From: Ctena decussata
Lineage: Eukaryota; Mollusca; Bivalvia; Lucinida; Lucinidae
Assembly (NCBI GenBank): GCA_963989385.1
Contig: OZ022498.1
Location: 1,433,501 to 1,497,500 of the forward strand
Direction of reading: 5' to 3'
DNA length: 64,000 bases
This document shows, piece by piece, positions 34,440 to 45,658 of the stretch (within the stretch, counting starts at the first letter, position 1; every line of letters begins with the position of its first letter). The notes below the pieces were generated by a model. The model worked only from the letters and a program-made list of their open reading frames with translations, was not told where the DNA came from and ran no database searches. The translations under genes and the position numbers were made by a program.

Positions 34440-34785
34440 TTATGAAATTTGGTTCATCCATCCCATTTCACGTTTGGTGATAAAATATGGATTGACGTGC
34501 ATATCTAGATTCATTTAACGGGCAAAATGTAGGGGTTTGTGGGTGAGGTGGGGTCGGTTTAAGGCGCAAAGAGAATAGTTTAAAGAAATAGCAATTTGCT
34601 CCACAAAATTGTGGTTTCCTGTTGAGCGATGAAATATAAAGAAGAGCCAAACAATGGATAGGGCCCCGTGCCTGCACATGGCAATTTTACCATTTTATTC
34701 AAGTTTATAAAATCTAAAGTAATTGCCAACTTAAATGATCCAAATTATTGTTCAAAACATTTTACGTGAAACTCAATGATGTGTT
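34440..34785 (-). repeat. Interspersed repeat R1, fragment
   Basis: Inverted R1 blocks: cccatttcacgtttggtgat, gtggtttcctgttgagcgat, gccaacttaaatgatcc and tacgtgaaactcaatga. Confidence 0.55.
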
Positions 34786-34789
34786 ATGA

Positions 34790-35640
34790 AGGTGCTTTTT
34801 TATTACAGAAATAAAAGCGATTTTCTCTAAGCAACTGAGTATCGAAAACCGCATCAAATTATCAGCAATAGTTTTCGAGATACAAAGAGTTGAATTTGTA
34901 AATTTTATGCCATCTGACAATTATTTTGAGCTGGCTCATTAATATTCATAAGACCTTCAATGACGTTATCGAAGAATACTGAATTTTTAAATTTATTTAA
35001 AGTTTGTAAAATATTTTCTTGTTCGACGTTCCTAAATGGTTAAAATTCTATTGTAGTATTAGTGACACTAATAAGAACTGTCCAAATTCAAAATTGTGCT
35101 TATATTTGCGGTTTACGCATTTCATTTTCAAATTTAAATATTTAATTAAAATTTGTTTAATTTTAATTTACATGCTTGTCAGTATATATAAATGTACATA
35201 GAAATTCTAGATCTGTTAAATAGGTCTCAGACAATGATTTTTTGCACTGAGGTAAAAGAAAATGCTTTAAAATCTGTTTTTAAACTTTTTTAAATTTAAT
35301 TTATATTTTGGGAAGAACATTCCAAATAAATTAACCGGCTAATAAATAAAGATTAAAATAATCAAAAACGTAAGATAACAATTATTTACTCTTTAGAAAA
35401 AAGGTTGTTAATTAATTTTAAAATTCATTTAAAAAATTAAAATCATCAATGACATCACAGAATAGTGCATTGTGGTTGGAAATACCTTAAAAACTAAGGG
35501 AGACAAGTCATGTAGGAAAAAGAGCTGTTGAGTTTTTAAACTGGCATAACTTTTGAACGGATAGGATTTTTTCTATGCTGTTTGTAGCATTTTGATCCTC
35601 TCTCTACCCACTATAAAATTGCTCCAAAATTAAGCATTTG
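34790..35640. other. AT-rich, no feature
   Basis: Very AT-rich with many short poly-A/T runs. No recognised gene or repeat. Confidence 0.4.
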
Positions 35641-35644
35641 TACA

Positions 35645-35885
35645 GTTTCTTCGTAATTGCGCCTAATCACAGTCATTTACAATGAGGAGCTTGCAACGAT
35701 ACCTCACGGTAAAATATTTCATAATTTATCCAATCTATTCCTTTCCTTTCCTCCTCTTTGTGGGAGAGATTTCGATATATACCGAAATGCTGTCTCAAAG
35801 AGCCTTTAAACCCCCGGAATATAACCAACAAGCCAACTAAATATACCACATACAGAGCAATGGGGTCTTGAACAAACAGATACTA
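35645..35885 (-). repeat. Interspersed repeat R1, 5' fragment
   Basis: Contains agtcatttacaatgaggagc, ttgcaacgatacctcacgg and gagcaatggggtctt in inverted R1 order. Confidence 0.5.
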
Positions 35886-35989
35886 TTTTCAAACTTAAAA
35901 TTTTAAGAGTTTTGGCTATTAGAGGATGACAAGTTTTGTATAATTTTCGAGATAATACAGACAAGAATTGTTTCTTAATCCACGGAAAG

Positions 35990-37840
35990 AAACACACAAA
36001 AGTAAGGAAGAAAAATTTTCAGGAACTGACACAATTCAATTCCAGATCAAACTCAAGACACCATGTGGGAAAGAGCTAGTAATGAAATGTGGTCGACCAA
36101 CCCACGCCCTTCGTTCTGCCTGGTTCATCAGATACTTAGTTGTTCAAACCCCCCAAAAACAACCACCGCCTACACAACTGTCCTACAAAAAGCACCAACC
36201 CTGACAATAAGAACAAATTATACGCAAACATTTAACATCTATTTTTACCTATTTTCATTTTTATGATATCAGGGCTGGCCTTAACATAACAAACCATAAT
36301 TCAAAACAGTCAAAGTGACAAACAACATATGAAACAACTAAAAAGAACCAAACACACACACAATTGCCGCCTTGGGACGGCCAGCAATGAAATTACAGGG
36401 GGTGGGGGGGGGGGCTTAACCGGTTTGCCGCCGAGCCTTTTGTCATGCTTTGGTTCATCAGACACTTAGTTGTTCGGGTTGCGTGGAAGATTCCTAAGGC
36501 CGCGTTTACACGAGCAAAGTTCACGAGCAAAGTTTCTATGACAAAGAAGGTTTGCCACAGAAATATTTGCTTTTGTATATGCCACAATATGACAATGTTT
36601 CTTTGACAAATATATATGGAAAAGCTACTTCGATAAATTAAATTTGTCCGTGTAAACGGAGAACTTTGCCAAAGATTATGTAACAAAGAACTTGTGACAC
36701 AGATTTTGTTTCATCGCTGCAGGTAACTTTGACGAATAATATTTGGTCGTGTTAACACTGCAGCAAATATTTCATTGCCAAAGTTTATGTGACAAAGATT
36801 CAATGGCACATTTTCTTTAAAGATTTACGCCCTGTTATGTTTCTATTAAATTTCAAGTTTCCCATGAAAAATCGTATCAAAGACATAAAAATGATTAATA
36901 GTAAAAGTACTTTTATCTACCAAATTTATGATTTGTGCCGGTCACTGGAAGTAGGAGAATTTAAGAAAATACTAAAAACGCGGCAATAGCGGGTCGTCAT
37001 TCCCGCCAAAAACGAATACTGGATACGCCCAGTAATCATGTTTAATCAGGGAAAAGTTATATCATGAATAATTTTAAGCCGTTTCTTTAATCTACATCGG
37101 ACAGTTATTGGCTGAAAAGATCTCACGTGCACGGATTAGAGATTAATGCTATTATAGGGTCATTTACTCCACTATTCATAAAGTGCAAAGCGTGCTTGCA
37201 GAAACGCCTTTTATTCCCATATGGGAGTCAATCAATTTATGACGAAAAAATGTTCATGAATATTCAAGAAGGGTTCGCAATGATATTTCGTCTCTGCCTC
37301 CGTACCAAAGACTTTTTGGATGAAGATTTTTTGCACAATTCTTAATTGTGTTGCATACAACTAATCCGTTTAATTCTTTTGTGGTTATTTCATAAGGAAA
37401 TACGAGGGAGTATATCTTTAACAAATAATTTGCTCCGTGTAAACGCAAAATATTTGTCATACTTTCTTTGTTAAAGTTTCTGTGACATAGAAACTTTGCT
37501 CGTGTAAACGCGGCCTAGCTCATAAGTAAAATATCTCAGGACATAGAAATAAAAACTAAACTAAGATAAAACAAACATGAGGACTCACAGAAATAGCAAC
37601 ACTGAAATTCTGCAGCAGAAGAAACCTACCAGTTAAACCACGATGGGCCCGACCTAAGACGTCCCGGAACGGGTGTTAGGCGCCAACCGTCTGTGTTACT
37701 ATTAAGTTACAAGCAGGTTTAGGTTCATAAAGTCTGAGGCCCGATCCAGCGTCGTGCAAATCGAAGATGTAAAGAAAGGTGTTAACCTTAATTGGGTTAA
37801 CCACCAAACATGCAGTTTGTCGCAAATCATCAGTAGTACA
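35990..37840 (+). repeat. Interspersed repeat R4, diverged copy split by a TIR element
   Basis: 35990-36496 and 37516-37840 align in order to the R4 copy at 32797-33540 (caggaactgacac, accgccttgggacggccagc, ttagttgttcggg, then gaggactcacagaaat, gtctgaggcccgatcc, ttgggttaaccaccaa). The two halves are separated by the 1.0-kb insertion at 36497-37516. Confidence 0.6.
36497..37516. mobile_element. 1.0-kb TIR element (ggccgcgtttacacgagcaa)
   Basis: The left end aggccgcgtttacacgagca (from ~36498) and the right end gctcgtgtaaacgcggcct (to ~37515) are perfect inverted repeats. A subterminal zone of repeated aaagttt..gtgacaaag motifs sits inside both ends. The interior has no transposase motif, so it is non-autonomous. 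No clear target duplication was identified. Confidence 0.85.
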
Positions 37841-38207
37841 TGTATAAGCTTTTTTTTATCTCGAATTATTATATTCTTAAAATGATAAGGAAAGTCATTT
37901 TTACCGATTTTGTTTTTATTTTATACACCAAGTCGCCACAAAATTCAGGGTCCGACAGGCCTTGCTGAAGAAGTGTTTTCCATCCGACATATTATATCAT
38001 GAAACTTAGTCGAAATGCCGTCGATAAAATTTTGAAAACGTTTTACGAAGTTATGATATCTATAGCCTTGTTTGAAAAGTTTCGCTGTCAAAACTTTATT
38101 ATGAATATTAAAGTCATCAACATGACTAGACACTCGAGCAAAACGAATAAGTTGAAAAATATAAACACCATAGGATGTAGGACGAGGAACATCACCCTTT
38201 TACTTAC
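37841..38207. other. Start of gene B intron 1
   Basis: Unassigned sequence next to the splice donor of the candidate signal exon. Confidence 0.35.
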
Positions 38208-38250
38208 AAGCTAGTGGTAAAAATGACGCAAAGACAAATCCCAGAAGCAT
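38208..38250 (-). CDS. Candidate signal-peptide exon of gene B
   Basis: Minus strand: ATG at 38250-38248 in fair context (A at -3), coding MLLGFVFASFLPLA plus one base, then a consensus donor GTAAGT (38207-38202). The peptide is short, uniformly hydrophobic and ends with small residues, as in a secretion signal. The exon ends in phase 1, exactly the phase required to enter the Thr-rich exon at 29375, and the joining codon would be TAC (Tyr). The next minus-strand ATG upstream lies about 80 codons into a less hydrophobic frame. This is inference from phase, signal character and orientation; the 8.8-kb intron contains several transposons. Confidence 0.42.
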
Positions 38251-38399
38251 CGTTTCAACCAACGGCCACAATCCAAATATTGTTTTTAAATTACGTCCTC
38301 TTCCGTGTGTGCATCTGGTTATAGAATTTTGTCCTCCATACATCTTCCTAAATATGAAATTTGTATTAATATGAACATAATTCACTCCGTAAGAACAAA

Positions 38400-39830
38400 C
38401 TCAGTCTAGATAAAACAAGAATAAAAATATTGTAGAGTTTTCTTTCTCCCGCCATATCACATGGTGCGTGTGCATTTTTGGACATGCTAATGCGCTTTGA
38501 TTTGTATTATTTTCAGTACAATGAGGTGGTCTGATACAAAAACATAGATCCGCAAGAGAGGCACCTTTAGGGAATTTGTACAAATGTTAGCATGCCACAT
38601 TTGAGATATTGTAAAACCATATGAAAAATAAATAAGTAGGGGAATAAATGAATGAATAATGCATAAATAAATAAATAAATAAATAAATAATAAGAAAGAC
38701 AGAAATTAGTAGATGCGTTTAAAATCAGAAACTGTACGTCCATATGCGAGATTAGGCTATATGTGCGGACATGTTTGATACTCGTACAAACTGACAAAGA
38801 CATTCGAAACATTCCATATAGTATTGAAGCAATTCAAACCTACAACGTTCAGATTGGTTCTGGCGTTGGTTCTGGCGTAAAAATATGGTAAAACTGCTTA
38901 AGTCTATATCCTATAAGGTAGAGCAAAATTATAGTTTGTCAATTTTACGTTTGCAAAACCATAAACAGACCAATATGGTATATGGAATTTAACTCCTATC
39001 AGAGCCTCAAAAGTGAAACGTAAATAAACAACGGTATAATGACACAAACCGAACAAAAGAAAGAAATGTCGTTATAGTCCGTGGAGAAATAAATCATCTG
39101 TCATAACCTACCCATTCGAATGCATCGATAGTTTTATTAATAATATTACCAAAATAGAAGTATAAAGTTTAAGCAAAGACGGTAGTATCATGCCACTCTT
39201 ATTCGAAAAATGTTCGAAAAGGGTTATTCAAACTGTGGCATGATATTTTGTATTTTCGGATCTTCTGTATTGTTCATGTTTTGTCTCTAAACGATCTGCA
39301 CTCGTTTACTCACATGCTTTCATGTTTGAAACAATAAAACTGTGGTCATTTGCAAATATGCCTAAATGACGTGTTGCAACTTATACGTGCAGCCGAGGTC
39401 CATGTGTACGTCATCCGTAATTCGTGTCCGTTTCAGACGAAATGAATACACTCTCTCTCTCTGTCTCTCTCCCACCTCTACCCCCACCCCGCCACACACC
39501 CCAGTAGTTCCAAGTCTGGCTCCCGGTTATTGTGTTTCTACATGTAATCTAGTACATTGGTCCCTGTATGACAGCCCACTTCCCTTTCTGTTTTGTCGTG
39601 TGGTTTAAAACGGAAAATGGATAAAAAATAGGTGATTTATGTAATGGTTTTACGTATTTTATATGACATTTTGGTGCTCGTTGCCTCGATACTATTCCTC
39701 TGTGTTGGAAGGAGTGTGTTTATAGTCTAAGATGTACTGTAACGTTCATCTTCGAAAACCAATGGTACTAAGTCCACTTTGTTTAACTTTGGCCTGATGT
39801 AAAATATTGTAGGAACCGTGTTGCATCTCT
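38400..39830. other. No supported gene; simple repeats
   Basis: An (AAAT)n run at about 38662-38692 and a CT-rich stretch at 39450-39490. Upstream of the candidate first exon of gene B, so it would include any promoter, but none was recognised. Confidence 0.4.
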
Positions 39831-39831
39831 T

Positions 39832-40009
39832 TATGAGCCGCGACACGACAAAACCAACAAAGTCTAATGTACGCCCAGCGAAGACTTAGATCAGCCTGGG
39901 TATCCGCCCAGTCTGATCAGAGTCTTTGCTGTCCGCATGCCAAGGCTGATCCGAGTCTTCGCTGATCGCATATGCCACTTTGTTGGTTTTGTCGAGTAAG
40001 GGCTCTTAT
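39832..40009. mobile_element. MITE family M1, copy 5 (short)
   Basis: Left end ttatgagccgcgacacgaca and right end ttggttttgtcgagtaaggg. The internal part has one cagcctgggtatccgccca module and lacks the other. Confidence 0.85.
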
Positions 40010-40509
40010 CTGCTCGGTATAATTTTATCAAAATAACGCTATCAGGAAACTCAAATCTCAGTGTGCGTTCACCAGTTATTGACATGACCCGTAAAACGCT
40101 GAAATGACGTTCTTGACTTTAGAAGCTCTCAATGGTACGAAAAGAAACCAAATTCTTTTTCAACTTTGTTGATTAGAGTATCTACAATGGATGGACTTGA
40201 AACATGCCATCCCCGCAGCCAAGAAGTTGAAGCGGTCCGAAGCAATTTTTTTAAATAACTAGCCCACCCTGACGCTATTATGAATTGCATTGCTTATGAA
40301 GTAGAAAGAACTTCTTTTCATATTATAGAAAAGAATTATTTCGTTTTCTGCTCAGCCTTGAATGTAAAAACCAAATAGCAAAGGAGAAGAACTAAATAAG
40401 CTTATGCTTTCGTTCTAATCCTATTATATTTATGTATAGAACAATATTGTTATTGCCATGAATGTTAGATTTCTTGAAACAAAACATGTTTAAATCTAAC
40501 AACAAATAA

Positions 40510-40571
40510 AAATTCAATTCGTAACCCTCAGAGCACAATAAATCAGACGACAAAATTTACGACTGCAAAAT

Positions 40572-40604
<33 letters not shown>

Positions 40605-40725
40605 GCACTGACAATTCAAAGAAAAGATGAAAAACAGTGTAGATCCAGATGAAACGGCTCATTATGAACCGCCTCATTTGGATCGTCGCTATTTGCAAAT
40701 TCAACTATTTTTATTTTTGACTTGT
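40510..40725 (+). repeat. Interspersed repeat R2 with 33-nt poly-A
   Basis: R2 copy containing aacagtgtagatccagatga, cgcctcatttggatc and tttgcaaattcaacta, with a long A tract at about 40571-40603. It ends directly at the Gypsy insertion site. Confidence 0.65.
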
Positions 40726-40727
40726 TT

Positions 40728-40732
40728 AGTGT
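40728..40732. repeat. 5-bp target-site duplication AGTGT (left)
   Basis: AGTGT immediately precedes the left LTR and is repeated exactly at 47931-47935 after the right LTR, as integrase of Gypsy-type elements leaves. Confidence 0.9.
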
Positions 40733-42471
40733 TGTTACGAAATGGATCTGATCGTCGACTATGTCGTCGAAATCATTTTAATCCTTTCAATCAGTAGAGC
40801 TACAGTTTTTAGGGCAACTGTGGTAATAAAACATATACGGAAATTGTGGCTACGTTATGCATGGGTTGTTTGTGAATACCTCTCGTGGACAGCGTATTGC
40901 ATGATTTTAAGGTGAATACCTGCACGAGTCTTTTGATTGTGGACAGCGTGTTGCATGATTTTAATGTGAATACCTGCACGCTTAGATTCGAATTCCATGC
41001 TTTAAAAGTGAGACGCATAGTATTTATACTCCTATTCTTTAATGAAAATATAGACGTGGCTGTTTAATTCTAAGGTGAATTGATGGATGTTATATTGTTG
41101 TGTGCCCAGATTCTGTGTTAAGACCTGAATGGTAAGATTTTATTATATTTATTTAGAATAGTTTGGCTAAGAATGAAAAATGTGACTTCTGATTGATATG
41201 GTATAATTGCATATGTTGACTGATTTTGTTTATACTGACCATGCTGCGCATGGTATTTGTATATTAAGAAGTTTTGTAAACTACGGAAATAGTTTATATC
41301 ACTGATGTTGGTTGCAATGGTGTGCTTCTATTTGACGTCCAGTGGCGTCAGTTGCATTCATGTTATTCATGTGACGTCAGTTGCATTCATGTTATTGCGA
41401 TGTCAGCTCTTTTTATATTAGTTTCACTGGTGTGCGTCTATTTGACGTCCAGTGATGTCAATTGCATTCATGTTATTCAGTGACGCCAGTTGCATTCATG
41501 TTTTTCATGTGACGTCAGTTGCATTCATGTTATTGCGACGTCAGCACTTTTTATATTAGTTTCACGTATACGTGGCCTATAGAAGTAGATTGATTTGTAA
41601 TGGAACTAATTTATATACTTGTGACGTCAATTGACGCCATAGCATGCACCGCATTAAGGTTTTTTTTCCATATGTTATTATGGTAACATTTGGTCGTCAT
41701 GCGTTTGGTTTGCCTTCACTAAATGACGTCATATGGTATAACATCATTGGCGTAATAATGTCAGATCAAACGTTATGATCCCAAATGTGTTATATTCTAT
41801 GGCAAATGGTAATACGCTAAGTTTAAAGAAATGAATTAATACATATGCGAGTTAGATTTTGGTCAATCAATTTAATGTAAATAGGTCATTGTTTAGATTC
41901 ATTCATGTTTTATATGGGATATGTCATGGTAATTCCTGTTGGCGTCAGTATACTTCTTGACAATGTTTGACGTCAGATCCTTCGACGCACATGCGTGGTA
42001 GGATCTACGTTTCTTCATTGGCGGAAGTGGTAAGCACAATTTTGGCTTTACATCGTGAGCGCGAGTTGTGTCTAGTGACACGGCTGGCGTGTGCACGTTA
42101 TGCTCGGCATTCGCCGAGAGCGTTGTATGGTATTTCCAAGACAGGCCCAAGTCTTACGTATTGTTATTATGTAGTTACAATGTATTAAGTGTAAGTTCGT
42201 TATTTTTAGGCACATCAAGTCCGGCAGTCAGCTGTTAGGGCTTAGAGCCACGTCTCACCTGGAGATTCGATATACGTCTCCAGGTTAATACCAACCCGGG
42301 TAGAGCAGTTACAACGCCCTTGTGCATGTTTTCCTAGCAGAGGCGGGAAGCACAAAATATCGGCGAAGGCGATCTTATTCCTGCGGAGGTGAAAGTGGTA
42401 CAGTGTTCGTCCACTATAGTGTGTCTTGTTATATATAGACTGGTCCCTGGTACGATCCAGGGAGCGACCAG

Positions 42472-42479
42472 TATATAAA
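42472..42479 (+). promoter_or_regulatory. LTR TATA box
   Basis: TATATAAA, followed by the GC-richer acgtgcgcgta. Present identically in the 3' LTR at 47425-47432. Position relative to the polyadenylation signal fits the U3/R boundary. Confidence 0.65.
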
Positions 42480-42823
42480 CGTGCGCGTACTAGTATAAGT
42501 TGGTGTTCCTCATGATATATGGACTGGCCCATGACATGATCCAGGGAACGACAAATTGAAGTCTACCAACATAAGGCCTTGTTTTTTTTTGTATGAGCTC
42601 AAACTAACGTTTTTTGTTCTTTGTATTTTCCTTTAGTTCATGGCGCTGAGCCGAGTACGGTGTTGACGTCAGACGGTAATCTATTTGCGTATTGTACGCA
42701 AATCGATTACAGATTTGAAACAAACACCTTACTTGGGCCAGCGACATGAACTGATATGTGTTGTATATTATTGTAATTGTGACAGTTGTAAATTGTATTG
42801 TTGTATATAGAATTTACATTATA

Positions 42824-42829
42824 AATAAA
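42824..42829 (+). promoter_or_regulatory. LTR polyadenylation signal
   Basis: AATAAA about 350 nt downstream of the TATA box in the 5' LTR. The equivalent in the 3' LTR (47777-47782) would end the element's transcript. Confidence 0.6.
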
Positions 42830-42977
42830 CTTCAAAAAATTCTAACGTTGTTAGAGTTTCCTTGTTAGTGTAATACACTGGTAGATAACCCTTTAACCGG
42901 AAATCACCCTCCGCCGTCCTGGCGACGCATAAGGCTCTACACCCGTGTCGACCGTGTGTAAAACCTTCTGCGTAACA

Positions 42978-42995
42978 TGGTGTCAGAAGTAGGAT
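42978..42995 (+). promoter_or_regulatory. Primer-binding site, tRNA-Leu
   Basis: TGGTGTCAGAAGTAGGAT starts directly after the LTR. Its complement ends TTCTGACACCA, the 3' end expected of animal tRNA-Leu(CAA) with its added CCA, with one mismatch in 18. Confidence 0.85.
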
Positions 42996-43921
42996 TTGGT
43001 TTCCGGTTAATATCTGCCAGTGTAAGACATTGACAATATATATAGAATCTAGGCACAATTTTTGTCAGTTTTTTTTTTTGACTTTCTGGTTGTTCTTTTC
43101 TAAGGTGACGTAAGGCTGTTTGCATTGATGTGAATTTTAGGAGAGCAATTTCGCCACTAAATTCTTTGTAAATGTAACCTACACTCAATTAAGGTCAACT
43201 AGCCTTATTCCCTGCGTGATGAAGTGCGATAGCCCATGCATTAATTTGTGATAGAATGTAACAGATTGCATATCTGAGTGGGGAAACTGAGGTATATAGA
43301 CCTGAATTGTCTTGGCACGGATGATACATATTTAGTTTTAAGGTCCGTTTGAGTACCTTGGCACTGCTGTTGCATGACAATCTGTTAGTTCATTAATTCA
43401 AACGTTTGTACGTTGTGTCGTAACCGTTACTGAAGTCCATTTTATGTCCTGATTTAGTAACGTAGGTTACTCGTAACGTAATATAATATCGTTACAATTA
43501 ATTAAACCTAATAGCGGAATCTTAAGTTTGATTTACCGTTGGTATCTTATAAGGTTTTGTAAAGTAGGACGTACAGTTGTCGTGTCAGTGTTAATGCGTT
43601 GCGTTACATACGTTACGTTTGTATATCCGATACGCTAGATCAAGTTGGGCGTAATTGTAATGTGGGTTATTTACGTCATCTAATTGTGTCATATGATAGT
43701 GAAAAGAGGTTCTCGGTAAAGTCAACGTCAGTTTATGACGTCATTTCCGGTGTGTTATGAACGTAACTTTAATAGCTACGTCTAGATCGCGAGTATACTA
43801 ATTAATCAACGTTTTAGTTGGATTAGTTGGTTATTATTATTGTTAGCGTTTTAGTTAACGTGTGTGACTATAAGTGAACGTCGGTTTCAGTTAAGTTAAC
43901 GTGAGCATTACGTTAAGCGTC

Positions 43922-45110
43922 ATGGATCAGTTAGTTAAGACGGGAAAAGAGTTAGGTTATGAGGGGCAGGCATTGCAGGAATTTGTTAAGCAACAGCAAG
44001 AGACTGAGAGGGCAGAAAGGCACGCGGTAAGGGAACTTGATAAAGAGAAGATCGCGGCGGAGAAAGAGTTGATAAAGAGAAGATCGCGGCGGAGAAAGAG
44101 AAGATCGCGGCGGAGAAAGAAAAAATTGTGCAGGCCGAAAAAGACAGGGAAATTGAGTTAGCTAGGATCGCGCAGGCTGAAAAAGATAGGGAAGTTGAAT
44201 TAGCTAAGATTGCGGCGGATAGGGAAATCGAGATGGCGCGGATTGAAAGTATAGAGCGGCAAGCCGAGAAAGATAGGGAAGATAAGTTGTCTCAAGTCGA
44301 AAGTGATAAGGAAGCGAAGTTGTCGAGCGAAGTCGAGTTAGAAAAGTTGAAGTACAGTTTTGATTTGCAGCAACGCGAGTTAAAGAATCAGATAGATTTG
44401 CAGAAGGTAACGTTTAGAGTTGAATTAGAAAAACAGAAGGCTGGAAAGTTAGCGCATGCGCGAGATCCCAAATTACCGTATTTTGATGAAAGTAAGGACA
44501 AGATGGATAGTTACTTATCAAGGTTTGAGAAATACGCGACGGCGAATAAATGGGATAAAAAGTTTGGGCTGCATATTTAAGCGCATTACTTAAAGGTCGC
44601 GTGCTTGATGTTTATGATAGATTGTCTGTAGATGATGCAGCAGATTGTTGAAGAATTTTGATATCACTGTACGCGGATTTAGGAAGAAATTTCGCTATGA
44701 TAGGCCTGAAAAGTCGGAAACGTTTATTCAGTTAGGTCGTATCTTAATAAATGGTTGAAAATGGCGAAGGTAGACCAGTCTTATGAATCTGTTTGCGATT
44801 TTTTCGCTAGAGATCAGTTTTTAGAATCTTGTAGTAAAGAACTGTATGTTCATTTGAAACCGAAAACATTCACGAATCTAGGTAAGATGGCTAGGGAAGC
44901 AGATTTATTTGCAGAAGCACGTGGCGGTGTCTACGCTTGTGTTAATAAGGGGCAGCGTGATAGTAAGGGCGTAACTCAGAGTAGATCTGATAATAAGCCG
45001 AGTGCGAAGCCAGAGATAAAATGTAGTATTTGTGGTAAGGGACATTTAACATATAAATGTTTTAAGAATCCCGATAGGAAGCAAGCATATAGTGCGGAGG
45101 TAGGCTCACG
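43922..45110 (+). pseudogene. Gypsy gag, frameshifted
   Basis: Starts at ATG 43922 (MDQLVKTGKELGYEG). The N-terminal part is a Lys/Glu/Ala coiled coil of repeated EKDREIELARIA type. A capsid-like region follows (DPKLPYFDESKDKMDSYLSR), ending in a zinc knuckle CSICGKGHLTYKC. Breaks seen: a 32-bp tandem duplication (44037-44068 and 44069-44100), a lost base near 44567, a stop at about 44648, and further frameshifts to ~44755. The knuckle spacing is C-x2-C-x3-H-x4-C, one residue shorter than the usual retroviral form. Gag would form the virus-like particle and bind the RNA; this copy cannot make it intact. Confidence 0.85.
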
Positions 45111-45518
45111 TCTAGTCCTATTCTTCGCTTACCTGTTTTTCAAGAAGGTAACCCGTTTGTACTCCAAACAGACGCTTCAGACGTGGGTCTTGGAGCTATT
45201 TTGCTTCAGGAATTCGAAGGTGAAGGTCGTTTGCCGATTGCTTATGCTAGCAAGAAATTGTTACCTCGAGAAAGGAACTACTCTGTAATTGAAAAGGAAT
45301 GTTTGGGTATAATCTGGGGTGTTGAGAAATTTCGTAAGTACCTGTATGGGGCGGAGTTCCTACTTGAAACCGACCACAAACCTTTGTCCTATATGCAGAC
45401 AGCTAAGGTGCTCAATCCCCGAATCATGCGTTGGGCCATGAAATTACAGCCGTACAGATTCAGAATCGTTGCTATCCGCGGCCAAGATAATTTGGGGGCG
45501 GACTACCTTAGTAGATAG
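45100..45518 (+). pseudogene. Gypsy pol remnant: RNase H domain
   Basis: In-frame sequence resumes a few codons after the gag break with FVLQTDASDVGLGAILLQ (first RNase H aspartate), then YSVIEKECLGIIW (catalytic glutamate region) and ETDHKPLSYM, ending GQDNLGADYLSR and TAG at 45516-45518. This is the RNase H that normally follows reverse transcriptase in Gypsy pol. The direct join of the gag tail to the RT tail shows an internal deletion at about 45100. No integrase follows. Confidence 0.88.
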
Positions 45519-45658
45519 TTTGGCCACGTTATGCATCGCACCGTTGTTGTGTATATAGCTAGTTTTCCAGTTTTGACATAGCCTACGATTCGATCGCATT
45601 TCGTACTTTTTCAGAAAAGAAACATTGTTATGTTTTTTTCTCCCTTAGGGGAAACTTA

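Larger units (their letters stand above)
40733..42977 (+). repeat. 5' LTR (2245 bp)
   Basis: Begins TGTTACGAAATGG and ends CTTCTGCGTAACA. U3 holds a run of CRE-type TGACGTCA palindromes (~41340-41740), spaced by ttgcattcatgttat. A TATA box (TATATAAA, 42472-42479) and an AATAAA polyadenylation signal (42824-42829) place R between about 42500 and 42850. Unusually long for a Gypsy LTR. Confidence 0.93.

Noticed and set aside
42242..42532. 96-codon minus-strand frame, present in both LTRs
   Set aside because: Its duplication at 47195-47485 follows from LTR identity; no domain recognised, and it is antisense to LTR transcription.
43037..43188. Possible extra gene in the Gypsy leader (minus strand)
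   Set aside because: Short frames overlap the LTR edge and primer site; no recognisable motif.
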